64,000 nt of DNA, from positions 5,707,131 to 5,771,130 of the forward strand of contig OW121854.1 in NCBI GenBank assembly GCA_933228895.1, written 5' to 3'. Shown here piece after piece: positions 21,510-31,828 of the stretch. The notes under the pieces are model-generated. The model saw nothing but the letters and a program-made list of their open reading frames with translations, was not told the origin of the DNA and ran no database searches. The position numbers were made by a program, and so were the translations under genes. Each line of letters begins with the position of its first letter. Within the stretch, counting starts at the first letter, position 1. Origin of the DNA: Platycnemis pennipes (Eukaryota > Arthropoda > Insecta > Odonata > Platycnemididae).

Positions 21510-22989
21510 AGAGAAAGACAGTCGTTAAACATTTTAATGGGTGTATGGTGCAGATAAAATTTCTCATTCTTTTCAGATTCTACCAAATTATATTCTAAAA
21601 ATGCGTTCTACACTACCCTGTGAAAAACTTTAACTAACTCTTTGAAGTGAAAATTTGTTCATTTTACTATGTATTACACAATCAACATGCTGACAGTAAT
21701 CTACATTTAATTTCTTCTAACTCAACAAAAAATGATCGTTTATTCCCTGCTTGTTCCAGGTGCTAGCAAGAGATACCAACAACGCGAAATGATACCGCTT
21801 TGATTATCATCTGTTCCTTTTATTGTAAATTCTCAATGCTTTTAATTCCTTGCTACTATCGGAATTATCCAAACTAATTCAATTAGGAATGGTTTACTGT
21901 GCCATTTCAATGTGGAAAGAACGAATTGGTTATATATTATGCTGATGAATATCAGAAATCTAAAAAAGAAATCCTTGTGTGCAGTAATATCAAATATCTA
22001 AAATGAGAAAAGAAACTCCTAGTGTGCAGTAATATCCCTATTGTTAGACTTGCTCCTAAGAAATATTTAAAGTTGCATTCCCGTGTAACCTAATTAGGCG
22101 CAGTACATGAATAAAATGTAGCGAATCTGCTTCCTCTAGAGCTTCCTTTAGAATCGCTGTTCATACCTATTGATATAAAGTTCTGGTTTCGTAAATATTT
22201 GGACGCATTTGGATATTGATAATTCTTGAGCGTCGGCTGATATGAATCAAATCACGTTTTTTTTCGGTTATATATTTATTCACTAAATTCTTAGGCGCTG
22301 CAATCATAGTGCATGCAAAAACTTTACTTGCTGCATATAATTACGCAAAGTTTATTTGTTAAACATTAACTATAATAAATAAATCGTACTTAGCAGGATC
22401 AATTGGATGCATTTTACTTATTCTCCGAATAGGTCTCATTTCTTTCTGCCTAAGCGTTGGCTATATTTCGGTGTATTCCAGCGAGGTTACTGATTGGTTT
22501 ACGTAATATTTTGAAAAATATAAGGTAATATTTATGGCAAATTGATTATTATTTGTGGAAAAAGGGTATTTTACACAATTTCTTTCCAGAGAAGGCCATT
22601 TTACACTTATGACATCAGGTACAGAGATGAACTTCGATACGAAGGACACCCGATCATGTTAAACTAAAAAAAGGGAATCTTATATACTATTTAATTCATC
22701 AGAACGCATTAAGTGCATAATATGATGCCGAAATTAATAAACCCTTTCACGCTAAGCTTAATAATTTATTTTATACGGAGATTTAGAAAGCCGTAATGCT
22801 TCGTTGATAAATAAAAATGTTGCAATTATTAATTTACGAAAAATGCTATAATATGAATCATTATCATGGAATAAATTGCACTATAACTTAGTGAAATAAG
22901 TCAAATGTTACTTACAGCAAAACGCTCCCATTATTAAACGGTTTCCTCCTCGAATAAGTTTCACAGCTCAATGAGAAGTCTTGCTCTCT
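21510..22989. other. AT-rich spacer, nothing recognised
   Basis: Short near-duplicate AAATCCTTGTGTGCAGTAAT-like phrases occur at about 21970 and 22013. No gene or element family recognised. Confidence 0.5.
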
Positions 22990-23145
22990 CATGTTTTAAT
23001 TTTTTCGCATTTTTAGCAAAAAACCGAGCCTTAAATCATATTATCACTTATATCTCCGCTTGTAAATGTCATACAGCAATGGTTAATAGCTCTTTCAAAG
23101 CTAAATCTATATATATAAAAATGAATGTGTGTGTGTGTGTGTGTG

Positions 23146-23755
23146 TATGTCCTTTATGCATTACTACACCATTCATCGGATCGCCATGAAACTTTGGGAA
23201 GTTGTTGAGTACATACCCGAAAAGAGGACTACGAAATCGATATTTCAATATCGATACTTTATCGATATAATATCGCTAAAGTATCGATAAATTGATACAT
23301 TATTGATACAAAATTGAGGTGAAATTATTTAGTTTTTTTTAAACGAATGTATCGTTGCAATATCGATACTGTATCGAATGTATATAATGTGTTTGTCCTT
23401 TATGCATTACTACACGATTCATCGGATCGCCATGAAACTTTGTAAAGTTATTTAGTACGCTCCGCGAAGGTGTCTACAAAATCGATAATGCAATGTCGAT
23501 ACTGTATCGATATAATATCGATAAAATATGGATACATCGATACATTGTTGATACAAAATTGAGGTGAAATTATTTAGGTGTTTTTTATCAAAGTTTTATA
23601 AAGTATCATTACAATATCGATACTGTATCGATACAATATTGATAACTTCATGCATTACCACAACATTCATCCAATTTCCAAAAAGCTTTGGTTAGTTGTT
23701 TTGTTCACTCCATGAAGGTTTGTACAATATCGAGAATACAATATCGACACTGGAG
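23146..23755. repeat. Three tandem ~250-bp units rich in ATCGATA
   Basis: Units start near 23148, 23396 and 23651, each beginning with a TTTATGCATTACTACAC-like phrase (CATGCATTACCACAAC in the third) and followed by a cluster of ATCGAT palindromes. The third unit is incomplete. They lie in the 5' half of the Helitron, next to a (GT)n run at about 23127-23146. Confidence 0.8.
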
Positions 23756-23789
23756 ACGGGATGTTCATCCCATTGAACTTGCAATTCAT

Positions 23790-24190
23790 TGAAACACTCA
23801 CGTGCAACATATTCAAATCATCCGGCATGGGACAAATATTTCAGAAATGCCAATTTATTGCTTGGGATGAATGCACAATGGTGCACAAAGCATCGCTCGA
23901 GGCTCTGGATCGATCATTGCAAGATTTCCGTTGAATCCTGAGACCATTTGAGAACGCATTAATATTGCTTGCACGACATTTCAGGCAAACATTACCTGTA
24001 ATTCCTCGATTGACACTAGCGGATGAAATAAATGCTTGCCTGAAATATTCTACTTTGTGACGACATGTAAAGACGTTAAAATTATATACAAATATGCGTG
24101 TCCAGTTGCAAAACAATCGATCAGCTGAGATATATTGCATACCCATAAGAATTGTGAAATTAAACATACTATAAACGTGCGCTTTCCATT
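23790..24190 (+). pseudogene. Helitron Pif1-like helicase fragment
   Basis: The plus-strand translation reads TCNIFKSSGMGQIFQKC, then FIAWDECTMVHKASLEALDR, which carries the Walker B-like DEC of Helitron helicases, then an RPF.NALILLARHFRQTLPVI block, ADEINACLK and LKLYTNMRVQLQN. These are the central helicase motifs. A TGA follows LQDFR and a further stop interrupts YST, so the gene is dead. The Rep nuclease and the 5' half of the helicase are absent. Intact copies would unwind DNA during rolling-circle transposition. Confidence 0.88.
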
Positions 24191-25335
24191 TAAGCAGATT
24201 GAGCCACAGCAACGCGTGGCCGGGTCAGCTTGTCTTTTATAAATGCAAGTATATTAATAAAAAAATATTTCTTCTAAACCCTATTGCTGTTCAATTCTGA
24301 TAATTAAAAAATTGTTAATAAACTTTTCTCAAATACTCCATTTCAGAATCGGCCGAAACTTTTTTCCAGAATCTAAACATACCCAGCTAACTATTCCAAA
24401 AATAAAATTTAGTGGCAATTCATAAATGCGTTTTTTATAAATATTTAAACATTTACAATTTTCTCTCTCGCGGCCCATCGGCTCCCCCATTTGGAATACA
24501 TGCAGCAGACACGTGATGCAAGCCTAAACATTTCCTAATTGCTCAAGGTCGTGGCTATGTGAGATAAAAATATATTATATACTTTAAATGTTAACAACAA
24601 TTGTTATTTGTTGTGTTAAATGGATGTTTGCAGAGAAATTTACTATTGAGCCCCACTAAGTTTCCAGGTGGATTAAAGTTTATTTGAGCTAAAATCTGTG
24701 ACAATTAGTATGAAAAAACTTTTTAAGAATCTTCAAGTATTGAATTGATGAAATGAAATGAAAATTAATTACAATAATGGAATTTTTGCATGATTTGTTC
24801 TAGGAGAAAAATTTCTTCGTTTTTGCTATCTAACTCTTTTTATCTCTAAAGACAATTCACTGTAAACTCCGATTTTAGTGTCCAAATATTCATTATCCAT
24901 GCAAAAAAATTTCATTTTCAATTCGAGTCGAGAGCCTGCAGCTGTGGCTTTTCGTGCATTGAGACGTATTCCGTAAACGTAGCTCTCTAAAAAGAAATAT
25001 TTTATGGCACTTACGGATAGCAAGAGGGCACTTCCTTTCAGAACCCTATTTTTATGACACCGTTGGTGGCCAATTCTGCCCTTTGCGGTATGTGCCTAAA
25101 AGGTTGAAGAAAGACCATCTAGCTCCACATGTTTTTGTTGACAGCCGCGTTTATTCGTTGAAGAAATCTCAGTTTGTTTTGGTCTGTCACCGCGTGTGCA
25201 TCTCCTTATTCAAGAGCTATCTGCCTTCTCTTTTTTCTCGTACATATTTTTTTAAACTAATTGTAAAAATTGTGTCAAAATTTGCTCCATCGGCGCAGTG
25301 AGAGGAGGAAAGTGACAGCGAGACAGTGTCTTTAA

Positions 25336-26170
25336 ATGCATCGAAGAGATCTGCAGCTCATCGAGGATAGAAGTGGTGTCAAAGTGGAAACAGCGTGCGT
25401 TAACAATGAAAAATCGTTTCCTGCTTTCTATTCAAAGCGTCAAAAACTGTGTTGTAATCCACTGAAACTGCATTGCATTATCTGTAGTGCTAATTTATAT
25501 ACAATTACTGCCAAATATTACAAATCGAAAATTTTCAGCACTAGAGTGATGTTTTTGGTCGAGGGCAGAAAATTGTGTCGTCAGTGCAGAGTGTTACTGA
25601 ATAAGGGAGTCCCGAAAGGTGACACACCAAGTTCTCCCATCAGTCATCAAGAAGACGTTCCTGAGCAGCTTGTGGCTGCAGAAGCAGTACTGTCACAACC
25701 GGGGCCTTCTGGTTTGCAATTTACGGAGGTTCATATATCGCTACCTACACGCAACTCCAGCAATGGCAATGACTCACAAGGAGAGAGCGATGGTGCACCT
25801 TATTCACCTCGTCAATTTGTGCTAGAAAAAATCAACCTGAGTTTATTTGAAATCGGTACATCACCAGTAAATAGAAAAAAATTGAGAAGTAGAAAATACT
25901 CTAAAGAAAAAATTCATAAAATTACTTCTGTTCATCGAAGAGCAATCGGGAAAGTATGGGTAAAAGCAAGAACTTCCTTCGGCCCATAAGAGTTAGTAGG
26001 GTGTGAAATGCTAAGTCAACTCAAGGAAAAATTTCCTGGAGCTAATTCCTACAGTGAAAAAATTTTACTCCTGTCTAACTGCCTGAAAAGCTGGAGTGTG
26101 GCAAAAATTCAAGAGAAATTTGGATCAACTTAATATTTAGCTCGAAAAGTGAGAGAACAAATAACAGTTG
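25336..26170 (+). pseudogene. Transposon ORF with zinc-ribbon-like N-terminus, broken
   Basis: The 217-residue frame (25336-25989) has CIICSANL and, about 33 residues later, KLCRQCRVLLNK: two CxxC pairs that could bind zinc. A serine-rich linker and the basic KKLRSRKYSKEKIH segment follow. After a frameshift the product continues from 26009 as LSQLKEKFPGANSYSEKILL, then KSWSVAKIQEKFGS, a stop and YLARKVREQ. The YSEKI...W...EF..(S/T)..ARK pattern recalls transposon-encoded proteins common in insects and cnidarians, but I cannot name the superfamily. The ORF runs into the right inverted arm, so it is 3' truncated. No catalytic domain is seen. Confidence 0.6.
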
Positions 26171-26843
26171 TTGTTAACATTTAAAGTTTATAATATATTT
26201 TTAGCTCACATAGCCACGACCTTGAGCAATTAGGAAATGTTTAGGCTTGCATCGCGTGCCTGCTGCATGTATTCCAAATGGGGGAGCCGACGGGCCGCGG
26301 GAGAGAAAATTGTAAATGTTTAAATATTTATAAAAAACGCATTTATGAATTGCCACTAAATTTTATTTTTGGAATAGTTAGCTGGGTATGTTTAGATTCT
26401 GGAAAAAAGTTTCGGCCGATTCTGAAATGGAGTATTTGAGAAAAGTTAATTAACAATTTATTTATTATTAGTATTGAACAGCAATAGGGTTTAGAAGAAA
26501 ATAATTTTTTATTGATATACTTGCATTTATGAAAGATTTAGCTTTAAAAAGAGCTATTAACCATTGCTGTATGACATTTACAAGCGGAGATATAAGTGAT
26601 AATATGATTTAAGGCTCGGTTTTTTGCTAAAAATGCGAAAAAATTAAAACATGCATAAATCGTTCAGTAAATTTTTTTTCGCAAAACTTTTTGAGGATAT
26701 TCTGTTTGAGTTTATTTTGTTCCCATACACTAATTTTTATCAAAATCTGAGACCCTAAGGGACAAACCTTTGTTGAATTGAGGTGGAATGACCCATATGT
26801 CATTGCCATTCATTGTGCGAGTATCTGGGTTGAATTAAATTTT

Positions 26844-26883
26844 TAGCGTACCCAGCAATCTATCTAGATTACTGGGTACGCTA
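26844..26883. repeat. 40-nt hairpin
   Basis: TAGCGTACCCAGCAATCT pairs with AGATTACTGGGTACGCTA around a 4-nt loop, with one mismatch. It stands about 190 bp outside the long-TIR element. Not followed by a U-rich tract. Could be a tiny foldback or an excised-element footprint. Confidence 0.6.
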
Positions 26884-26999
26884 GATCGTAGCCCGAAGGT
26901 TTTGGAATACAGTTTTAACGTCTTAAGAAAAGCAATGTATCCTAAGTTACAGCCTATGCAGCGGCCGTAATCATCAACCTATAAAGCAGCCTGGTTAGT

Positions 27000-27090
27000 G
27001 CTTATCTTTCTGCAGAGGGTCGGGTCTGTGTAGTGACCCGAGTATAGAGCATCTTACCTAGAGGGCCAGTGTTTGGATCCCGGAAAGTGG
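27000..27090 (+). other. Possible tRNA-derived SINE head
   Basis: TAGTGACCCGAGTATAGAGC resembles an A-box region and TTTGGATCCCGG about 35 nt later resembles a degraded B box. No clear acceptor stem. Weak call. Confidence 0.25.
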
Positions 27091-27794
27091 AGATATTTTT
27101 CATTAGTAAACGGGAACCTACTTGAGTTTACACCGGGAAACAGGTAAACATTGCCTCCTCACACCGTTTATTGGGCTGCACCCAATAAGCGAATTGTGGA
27201 GTGACAACGTTTACTTGATTTTGCTATAGGACATGAACTTCCAAAAGGTAAGATCAAGAACCCTTGTTGATATATCTGCTTTAGTGTTTTGTGGAAAATT
27301 TTCCGAGTACAATACTCCGTCCGTCGGATGGGACGTTTCTTTGGTCACTTTGGTGCCTTTCGCTAAGTACAGGCAATTTCTGACGTCTGGTATCTCTCCA
27401 TCTTTCCTCCTTTCAATTCAAAAATTAATAGTTCTCTCCTGTCTGAAGCGGCGATAAGCGTGGGTACAGACATGAAACACTGATGAATGATCATTGTCCT
27501 CATCATATTAAGTCATCCTCATGGTGCTCATAAGATCTTTCCTGGGATGAATACATACGAGAAATGGTAGGTCAAGCTAATAGTAGACTGGGTTTCATCA
27601 AAGAGTACTGGGTAAATGTGACGATCATGTACGAAAAATCAGCTTATTTTCCCTCGTTAGACCTCATTTGGAATATGCTGCCAGTGTATGAGATTCCTGC
27701 GAAATCGTTCTAAATAAAGAACTTGAACGTGTGCAGCGAAGATCGGCAAGATTTGTGAAGGGACGGTACGATAACCATATTATTAAATGAATTA

Positions 27795-28333
27795 AATGGG
27801 GGCGTTTACTCGGAACCGAAATCGCAATTTTATACACGAAATCGTTAGATGAAAACGATATGAGAATTTTAGTGAAAAAATGTATCTTTTAACCACAACC
27901 ATTCACTCATAAATCGAAAATTAAAATAACCGACGGTGACGCCCACCGAAAAAGCTGCTTTGATAACATTAACGTCATTTTCCTCCCGTCCTTGACTGCT
28001 TTTAGGAGAAGGGAAGTGAGTGGAGGGGGGTTCTCGGAAGGTCTGCTCGCACAGTTGCTGTCGCAACAGCTCCTATTGGCAGAGTCAGCTGTGCCCCCCC
28101 CCCAAATTGCGATGAGGCGAAGTAGCGTCGTGGGCTCAGTTGTGATTGGATGAAGTCGTTATACGTCAGAGGTTGCACCACGCCACCACTTCTCCGAAAG
28201 GGTTAAAAACATCAGTTTTTCGCCGCTTATAACTCGGGAAATAATTAACGGATCGTAAAACGGAAAAATACGGGCCTTTGTATTTTCAAACTCTATCATA
28301 TTCGGCGATAAAAAATATGGTAATCGACCCCAT
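27795..28333 (+). mobile_element. M family copy 3, nested in L2
   Basis: Runs from ATGGGGGCGTTTACTCGG to GTAATCGACCCCAT. The host reading GAATTAAATTGGGAATC, known from the other L2-A copies, is interrupted as GAATTAA ... TTGGGATCC, so no target duplication longer than one or two bases is present. High similarity to copies 1, 4 and 5 in both the CRE-like and the TTCCGAAAGGG blocks. Confidence 0.8.
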
Positions 28334-28722
28334 TGGGATCCATTGCCAGATATCAGATTGAAATTTAGACTTAATCTCTTAAATAAATTCCAAGATAGTA
28401 TTTTCATTGATGGCGTTAAAAGTATTTTGCGAACCCCAATTTTCTATGGTAGACTGGGTCACAATCGCAAAATTAAAGTTGATTGTCGAACTGGCAGATT
28501 AAAAATGTCCTTCTTTCCTCGTAAAATTATGAATGTGAATAGTGGTAAATATGTCCAATACGGGTGTATCAATGGTTAGCATAAGTAGATGCATGTTTGT
28601 ATAAGGACTTGAAGCTAACACAACTAACAAATTCAAAGCTCGCGAGCTAGCCGCGAAAACTTTAACGGAGTTACCCGCTGAGATGCACGAATGCAGGATA
28701 TTCCACAGAGAAAAAATCATTC

Positions 28723-28793
28723 GCCTTGACCGGGACTCGAACCCGGACCCCCTGATTTCCGACCAATTGCTCTACCAGTTGCGCTACCAAGGC
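28723..28793 (-). tRNA. tRNA-like unit 1 (probably tRNA-derived element, not a functional gene)
   Basis: 71 nt fold as a class I cloverleaf: acceptor GCCTTGG/TCAAGGC, D arm GCGC..GAGC, T arm CCGGG TTCGAGT CCCGG. The A box TAGCGCAACTGG and B box GGTTCGAGTCC match pol III consensus. The anticodon position reads GGA, but position 33 is C rather than U, the anticodon stem has a mismatch, and the long variable arm of a serine tRNA is absent. So it is probably pol III-transcribable but not a decoding tRNA. Confidence 0.6.
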
Positions 28794-29132
28794 GTCCTCT
28801 TTCTCTGTGGAAATCCTAGAGGCTTTAAAGGAGCTAGATGTTGCCGGACTGCTAGACATGTAATGTCACAGAGCAGCCGAATGATTCTTTCTCTGTGTAA
28901 TATCTTGCATTCGTGCATCTCAGCGGGTAACTCCGTTAACCTTTTCGCGGCTAGCTCGCGAGCTTTGAATTTGTTAAAAAAAGTAAGCACCTCAATGTTT
29001 GAAGTCGGCTTTAACCTCGTGGACGATGACGCCATGCGCACAACTTCGGATGCTCTGTGACATTACATGTCCAGCAGTCCGGCAACATCTAGCTCCTTTA
29101 AAGTCTCTAGAATTTCCACAGAGAAAGAGGAC

Positions 29133-29203
29133 GCTTTGGTAGCGCAACTGGTAGAGCACCTGGCCGGAAATCAGGGGGTCCGGGTTAGAGTCCCTGTGAA
29201 GGC
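29133..29203 (+). tRNA. tRNA-like unit 2 (inverted copy)
   Basis: Same 71-nt length and fold as unit 1 on the other strand: GCTTTGG/TGAAGGC acceptor, intact A box, B box damaged to GGTTAGAGTCC. Here the anticodon stem is well paired (CCTGG/TCAGG), which suggests the ancestral state. The T stem has lost pairing. Confidence 0.55.
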
Positions 29204-29411
29204 GAATGAGTTTTTCTCTGTGGAATATCCTGCATTCGTAACCCAACTTATATCATGTTTTTGCATGCTTGCTTTGCTATTTTTGTTTTTGAAAAAATTT
29301 AAAATTTAGGCTAGTATATTATTACTCATCATTTTTTATGCGTGATATCCAGTGTATGTTTGGTGGAATTCACCTTTATGGTGACTTACAGGGTATTTTG
29401 TAGTTGTAGAT

Positions 29412-29905
29412 GGAGACATTAGGCTGACACTAGCGCACCCAGTCGTGGATTTCACTGCGGAGGATTCGTCTCCTCGAGATGGTTCCTGCGAGGCAGGTAT
29501 CTCCAGAGAGTGGGGGTTGATCACGTCTCCGCACTCATTGCGAATGGATCGGACCGAGGCGAGGGGGCCTCTTAATGGATGATGGATGAGCAAGTGCCGA
29601 TCGTTATCCGTCCGTGTCGGGCATTGGGGGGCGGAGGAGGCAAGACCTCCCCTTCCTTCGTCACTTCTGAAGGAGCGAGGGCGCCCAGGGAGAGATCGTC
29701 TTGAAGGAGAGAAGGAAGCGTGGACACGACTCATCGCCATCAACATCATCATCTCTCAAACTGGTTGCCGTGGCAACGGTACGTCCGCCTGGCGTGATCC
29801 GTTGAGGGAGGGGGAGGTGTCTCGATTGGAAATAATTCCCACAGACGAGAATTAAACGGAATTTAGGTGGGGGCACGGCGTAAAAGCAGTTGTTATCGAG
29901 TCAAT
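29412..29905. other. GC-rich island, no gene recognised
   Basis: GGGGGGCGGAGGAGG-type purine runs; open frames on both strands (29336-29752 minus, 29586-29855 plus) of biased composition. No family or splice signal recognised. Confidence 0.4.
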
Positions 29906-29911
29906 ACGTCC

Positions 29912-30050
29912 ACGTCATACCCTGCAAGGGTGTGTGGCAGGGGTAGAAGATCATCAAATATGAAAGAACTTGCATGCAACTATTTGATGCATCGCTACTA
30001 CTTCATGGAAACATGTTAGATATAATATCTACATGCTGACTCAAAACGTA
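29912..30050 (-). mobile_element. L2-like family C 3' end
   Basis: ATACCCTGCAAGGGTGTGTGGCAGG with part of the stem-loop deleted, then the family C marker TCATGGAAACATGTTAGATA. Confidence 0.65.
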
Positions 30051-31828
30051 TACAGGAGTCTTCTGTCTTCCAATGAAGATAATTGCTCTTGTAAACATTT
30101 TATTCAACAAACCCAATTGTTTCGAAAGAGAAAAGGGTATCTGGAACTCACCTCCGAGACTACGCCATTTACTGGATTAATGGCCTTTACTCTTTCTTCC
30201 TAAGGTTAAAGAAAATGATATTCCATCAATTTATCCTTTTTGTAAGAAAACAATTGTGCTCCTAATTGGCGATGCATTGCCATTATATGTTAAAAGTAAT
30301 TTAATGTTGATGGAACAAGACACCCTACTTCGTATTCAGTCACTATTTCGTTTCCATACACTCCCAATATCAGCAATAAACTAACTTTTTTCTCAAAAGC
30401 ATTCGGGGCATTCATCTCGCGGTGAGGCGTCTCATTCTCAAGAATGACCTCTGTCCGACTTCTAAGGTGGCAGAGGCTAAAAAACTAAGTGTGAATTAGT
30501 GCGAAGTACTTTATCGTGTTTATCACATCGCAACTGTGTTTAGCCAATCCGTTAACCGCCAACTTGAAACTGTTAAATTGCATTATTTAAAAAAAATAAA
30601 TGATTCAATGTTGAGCTTTACTCTGTCCCCTCAATGTGCTGTGTTCAAGCTGTCGAAAATCACATTTTGAAATAGTTGATTATTCCCTATTGCGTTTTAT
30701 ATCACACTTCCTTATTTTATCTCAAGTTATCGAGCGCAAATGCAGAGGTTATTTAGGGTATTTTGGGATATTAATTGGATAATTTAATGTAAGAGTAGAT
30801 TTTTCTATTGTGGCTAAGAAGGGATTTTGATAGCCATTTTTCAATATTTTGGAAGAAGTTGAGAAGCTGCAATGTTGTCATCCTTTATCAAGTTAGTTAC
30901 TCCTCATCTGCGTCTCATCCACATGATGTCTTTTTCATTCATTCTTGAGTTTCAATGTATTGTCTACTAAATCGTTTTCTCGACCTATATATAAATTAGG
31001 AGATGTCTCATCAAAAACATATGTAACTGCGGATATAACCGGATTTAACCATTATGGTTTTCAAAGTTGATGTAACAGAAATATTTTATAATTGCTGCAA
31101 AAATTACTATAACAAATTAGAACTCTAGCAACATGAATGAAGTCGGCGTTTGAGCCGGATATCATTTACTGTGCCTCGTATTTTTTGTAAGCTGAATTAC
31201 TCACAAGGGTATGCACCACGTATGCCTAAAAGTAATCTACCTATCAACTTTTATTGCGAAAAAGGACCTTTGACTTACGGATTGCATTAATATTTTCCAC
31301 TCACAACTTTTTGTGGACTTGCCAAGTTTCTTTCATTACTTGTTTTCTTAGAAAGTCTTTTTTTAAATTAAATCCCTAGCGAAGTTTCTCTAAATAATTG
31401 AGGTAGCATCGTTGTAGTACTTAATCATATTCAATTAAAAGAAATTAGAATTTTTTGAGAGTAATAGAGGAATATATATATTAAAAAATTATCTTCTATT
31501 TATTTACCGTAATGCTTGGCACATATCCAAATATTTGATATCTGTCATGTTGGAGTGGGTAGAGCTCACCAATTGCCAAGTAACTCACACAATGTTTTCT
31601 GCATGTTATTAGTGACGCTCCTCCAAGTATGAACTCATGATTTCATGGTCATAAGCCGTATCCTCTGCACACACTAGGCGAAAACGACTTGACTTGGACG
31701 ACCACGACATAATTTGCACGTAGTCCGCTTGGACTAACTACGGAAGTAATCATTTTTTTCTATGGTCTTCCTAGAGTGAGTGGCTTAGTACGAATATCAA
31801 AAATAATACAAGAATAGGGTTAAGACTT
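30051..31828. other. AT-rich spacer, nothing recognised
   Basis: No element family, tRNA or coding signal recognised. Confidence 0.5.

Larger units (their letters stand above)
23106..24232 (+). mobile_element. Helitron, 1127 bp, non-autonomous
   Basis: Begins TCTATATATATAAAAATG, the usual AT-rich TC start, and ends with the GCAACGCGTGGCCGGG stem region followed by CAGCTTG, close to the CTRR end. It sits between A and T. The empty site can be read from the opposite arm of the host element, whose sequence (on the other strand) is AGCTAAATCTTTCATAAATG, so both ends are defined to the base. No target duplication, as expected. It holds a helicase remnant and three tandem ~250-bp units, and cannot encode Rep. 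Confidence 0.9.
22990..26653 (+). mobile_element. DNA element with 497-bp inverted termini, split by a Helitron
   Basis: The left arm (22990-23105 plus 24233-24613) and the right arm (26157-26653) are inverted copies, each about 497 bp once the Helitron is removed. The outermost bases are CATGTTTTAATTTTTTCGC. Without the Helitron the element is about 2.54 kb. The interior holds a broken ORF starting at 25336. I see no unambiguous target duplication. The family is not identified; the long arms and the ORF type argue for a DNA transposon or a derivative that has lost its transposase. Confidence 0.8.
28626..29239. mobile_element. Foldback with two tRNA-like units
   Basis: A 614-bp insertion flanked by a 9-bp duplication, AAC[A/C]CAACT (28617-28625 and 29240-29248). 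The first part (28626-28975) is closed by ~98-bp inverted arms that begin AACAAATTCAAAGCTCGCGA and encloses a tRNA-like unit. After an ~80-bp spacer, 29056-29239 is an inverted copy of 28688-28871 with a second tRNA-like unit in the opposite direction. In both copies the tRNA-like unit is bracketed by TTCCACAGAGAAA and its inverse. No coding capacity. The architecture is unlike an ordinary SINE. Confidence 0.8.
27533..29411 (+). mobile_element. L2-like family A copy, split twice
   Basis: Starts in the DLSW(G)..IREMVGQAN block, continues through LEYAASV and ERVQRRSARFVKGRYD, breaks at 27795 where an M element sits, resumes at 28334 in the LSDIRLKFRLNLLNKFQD region, reaches the end of ORF2 near 28576, breaks again at 28626 in the 3' untranslated region and resumes at 29240 with ATGTTTTTGCATGC, ending with a degraded stem-loop and TGTAGTTGTAGATG. 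Removing both insertions restores one collinear element of about 0.73 kb. Confidence 0.85.

Noticed and set aside
21031..21557. Plus-strand proline-rich proteins
   Set aside because: They are antisense to the acidic frame and made of the CCCCCCATCCCCGAC minisatellite; the splice acceptor supports the minus strand.
22971..23189. 72-codon plus-strand ORF
   Set aside because: It crosses the junction between the long-TIR element and the Helitron and includes the (GT)n run.
23146..23755. CRISPR-like or satellite array
   Set aside because: Only three diverged ~250-bp units inside a Helitron; no short repeats with unique spacers.
23841..24212. Minus-strand 123-codon frame
   Set aside because: It is the shadow of the plus-strand Helitron helicase remnant, which has clear family motifs.
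28723..29203. Two functional tRNA-Ser genes
   Set aside because: The anticodon position reads GGA, but the long serine variable arm is absent, position 33 is not U, and both units lie in a foldback element.
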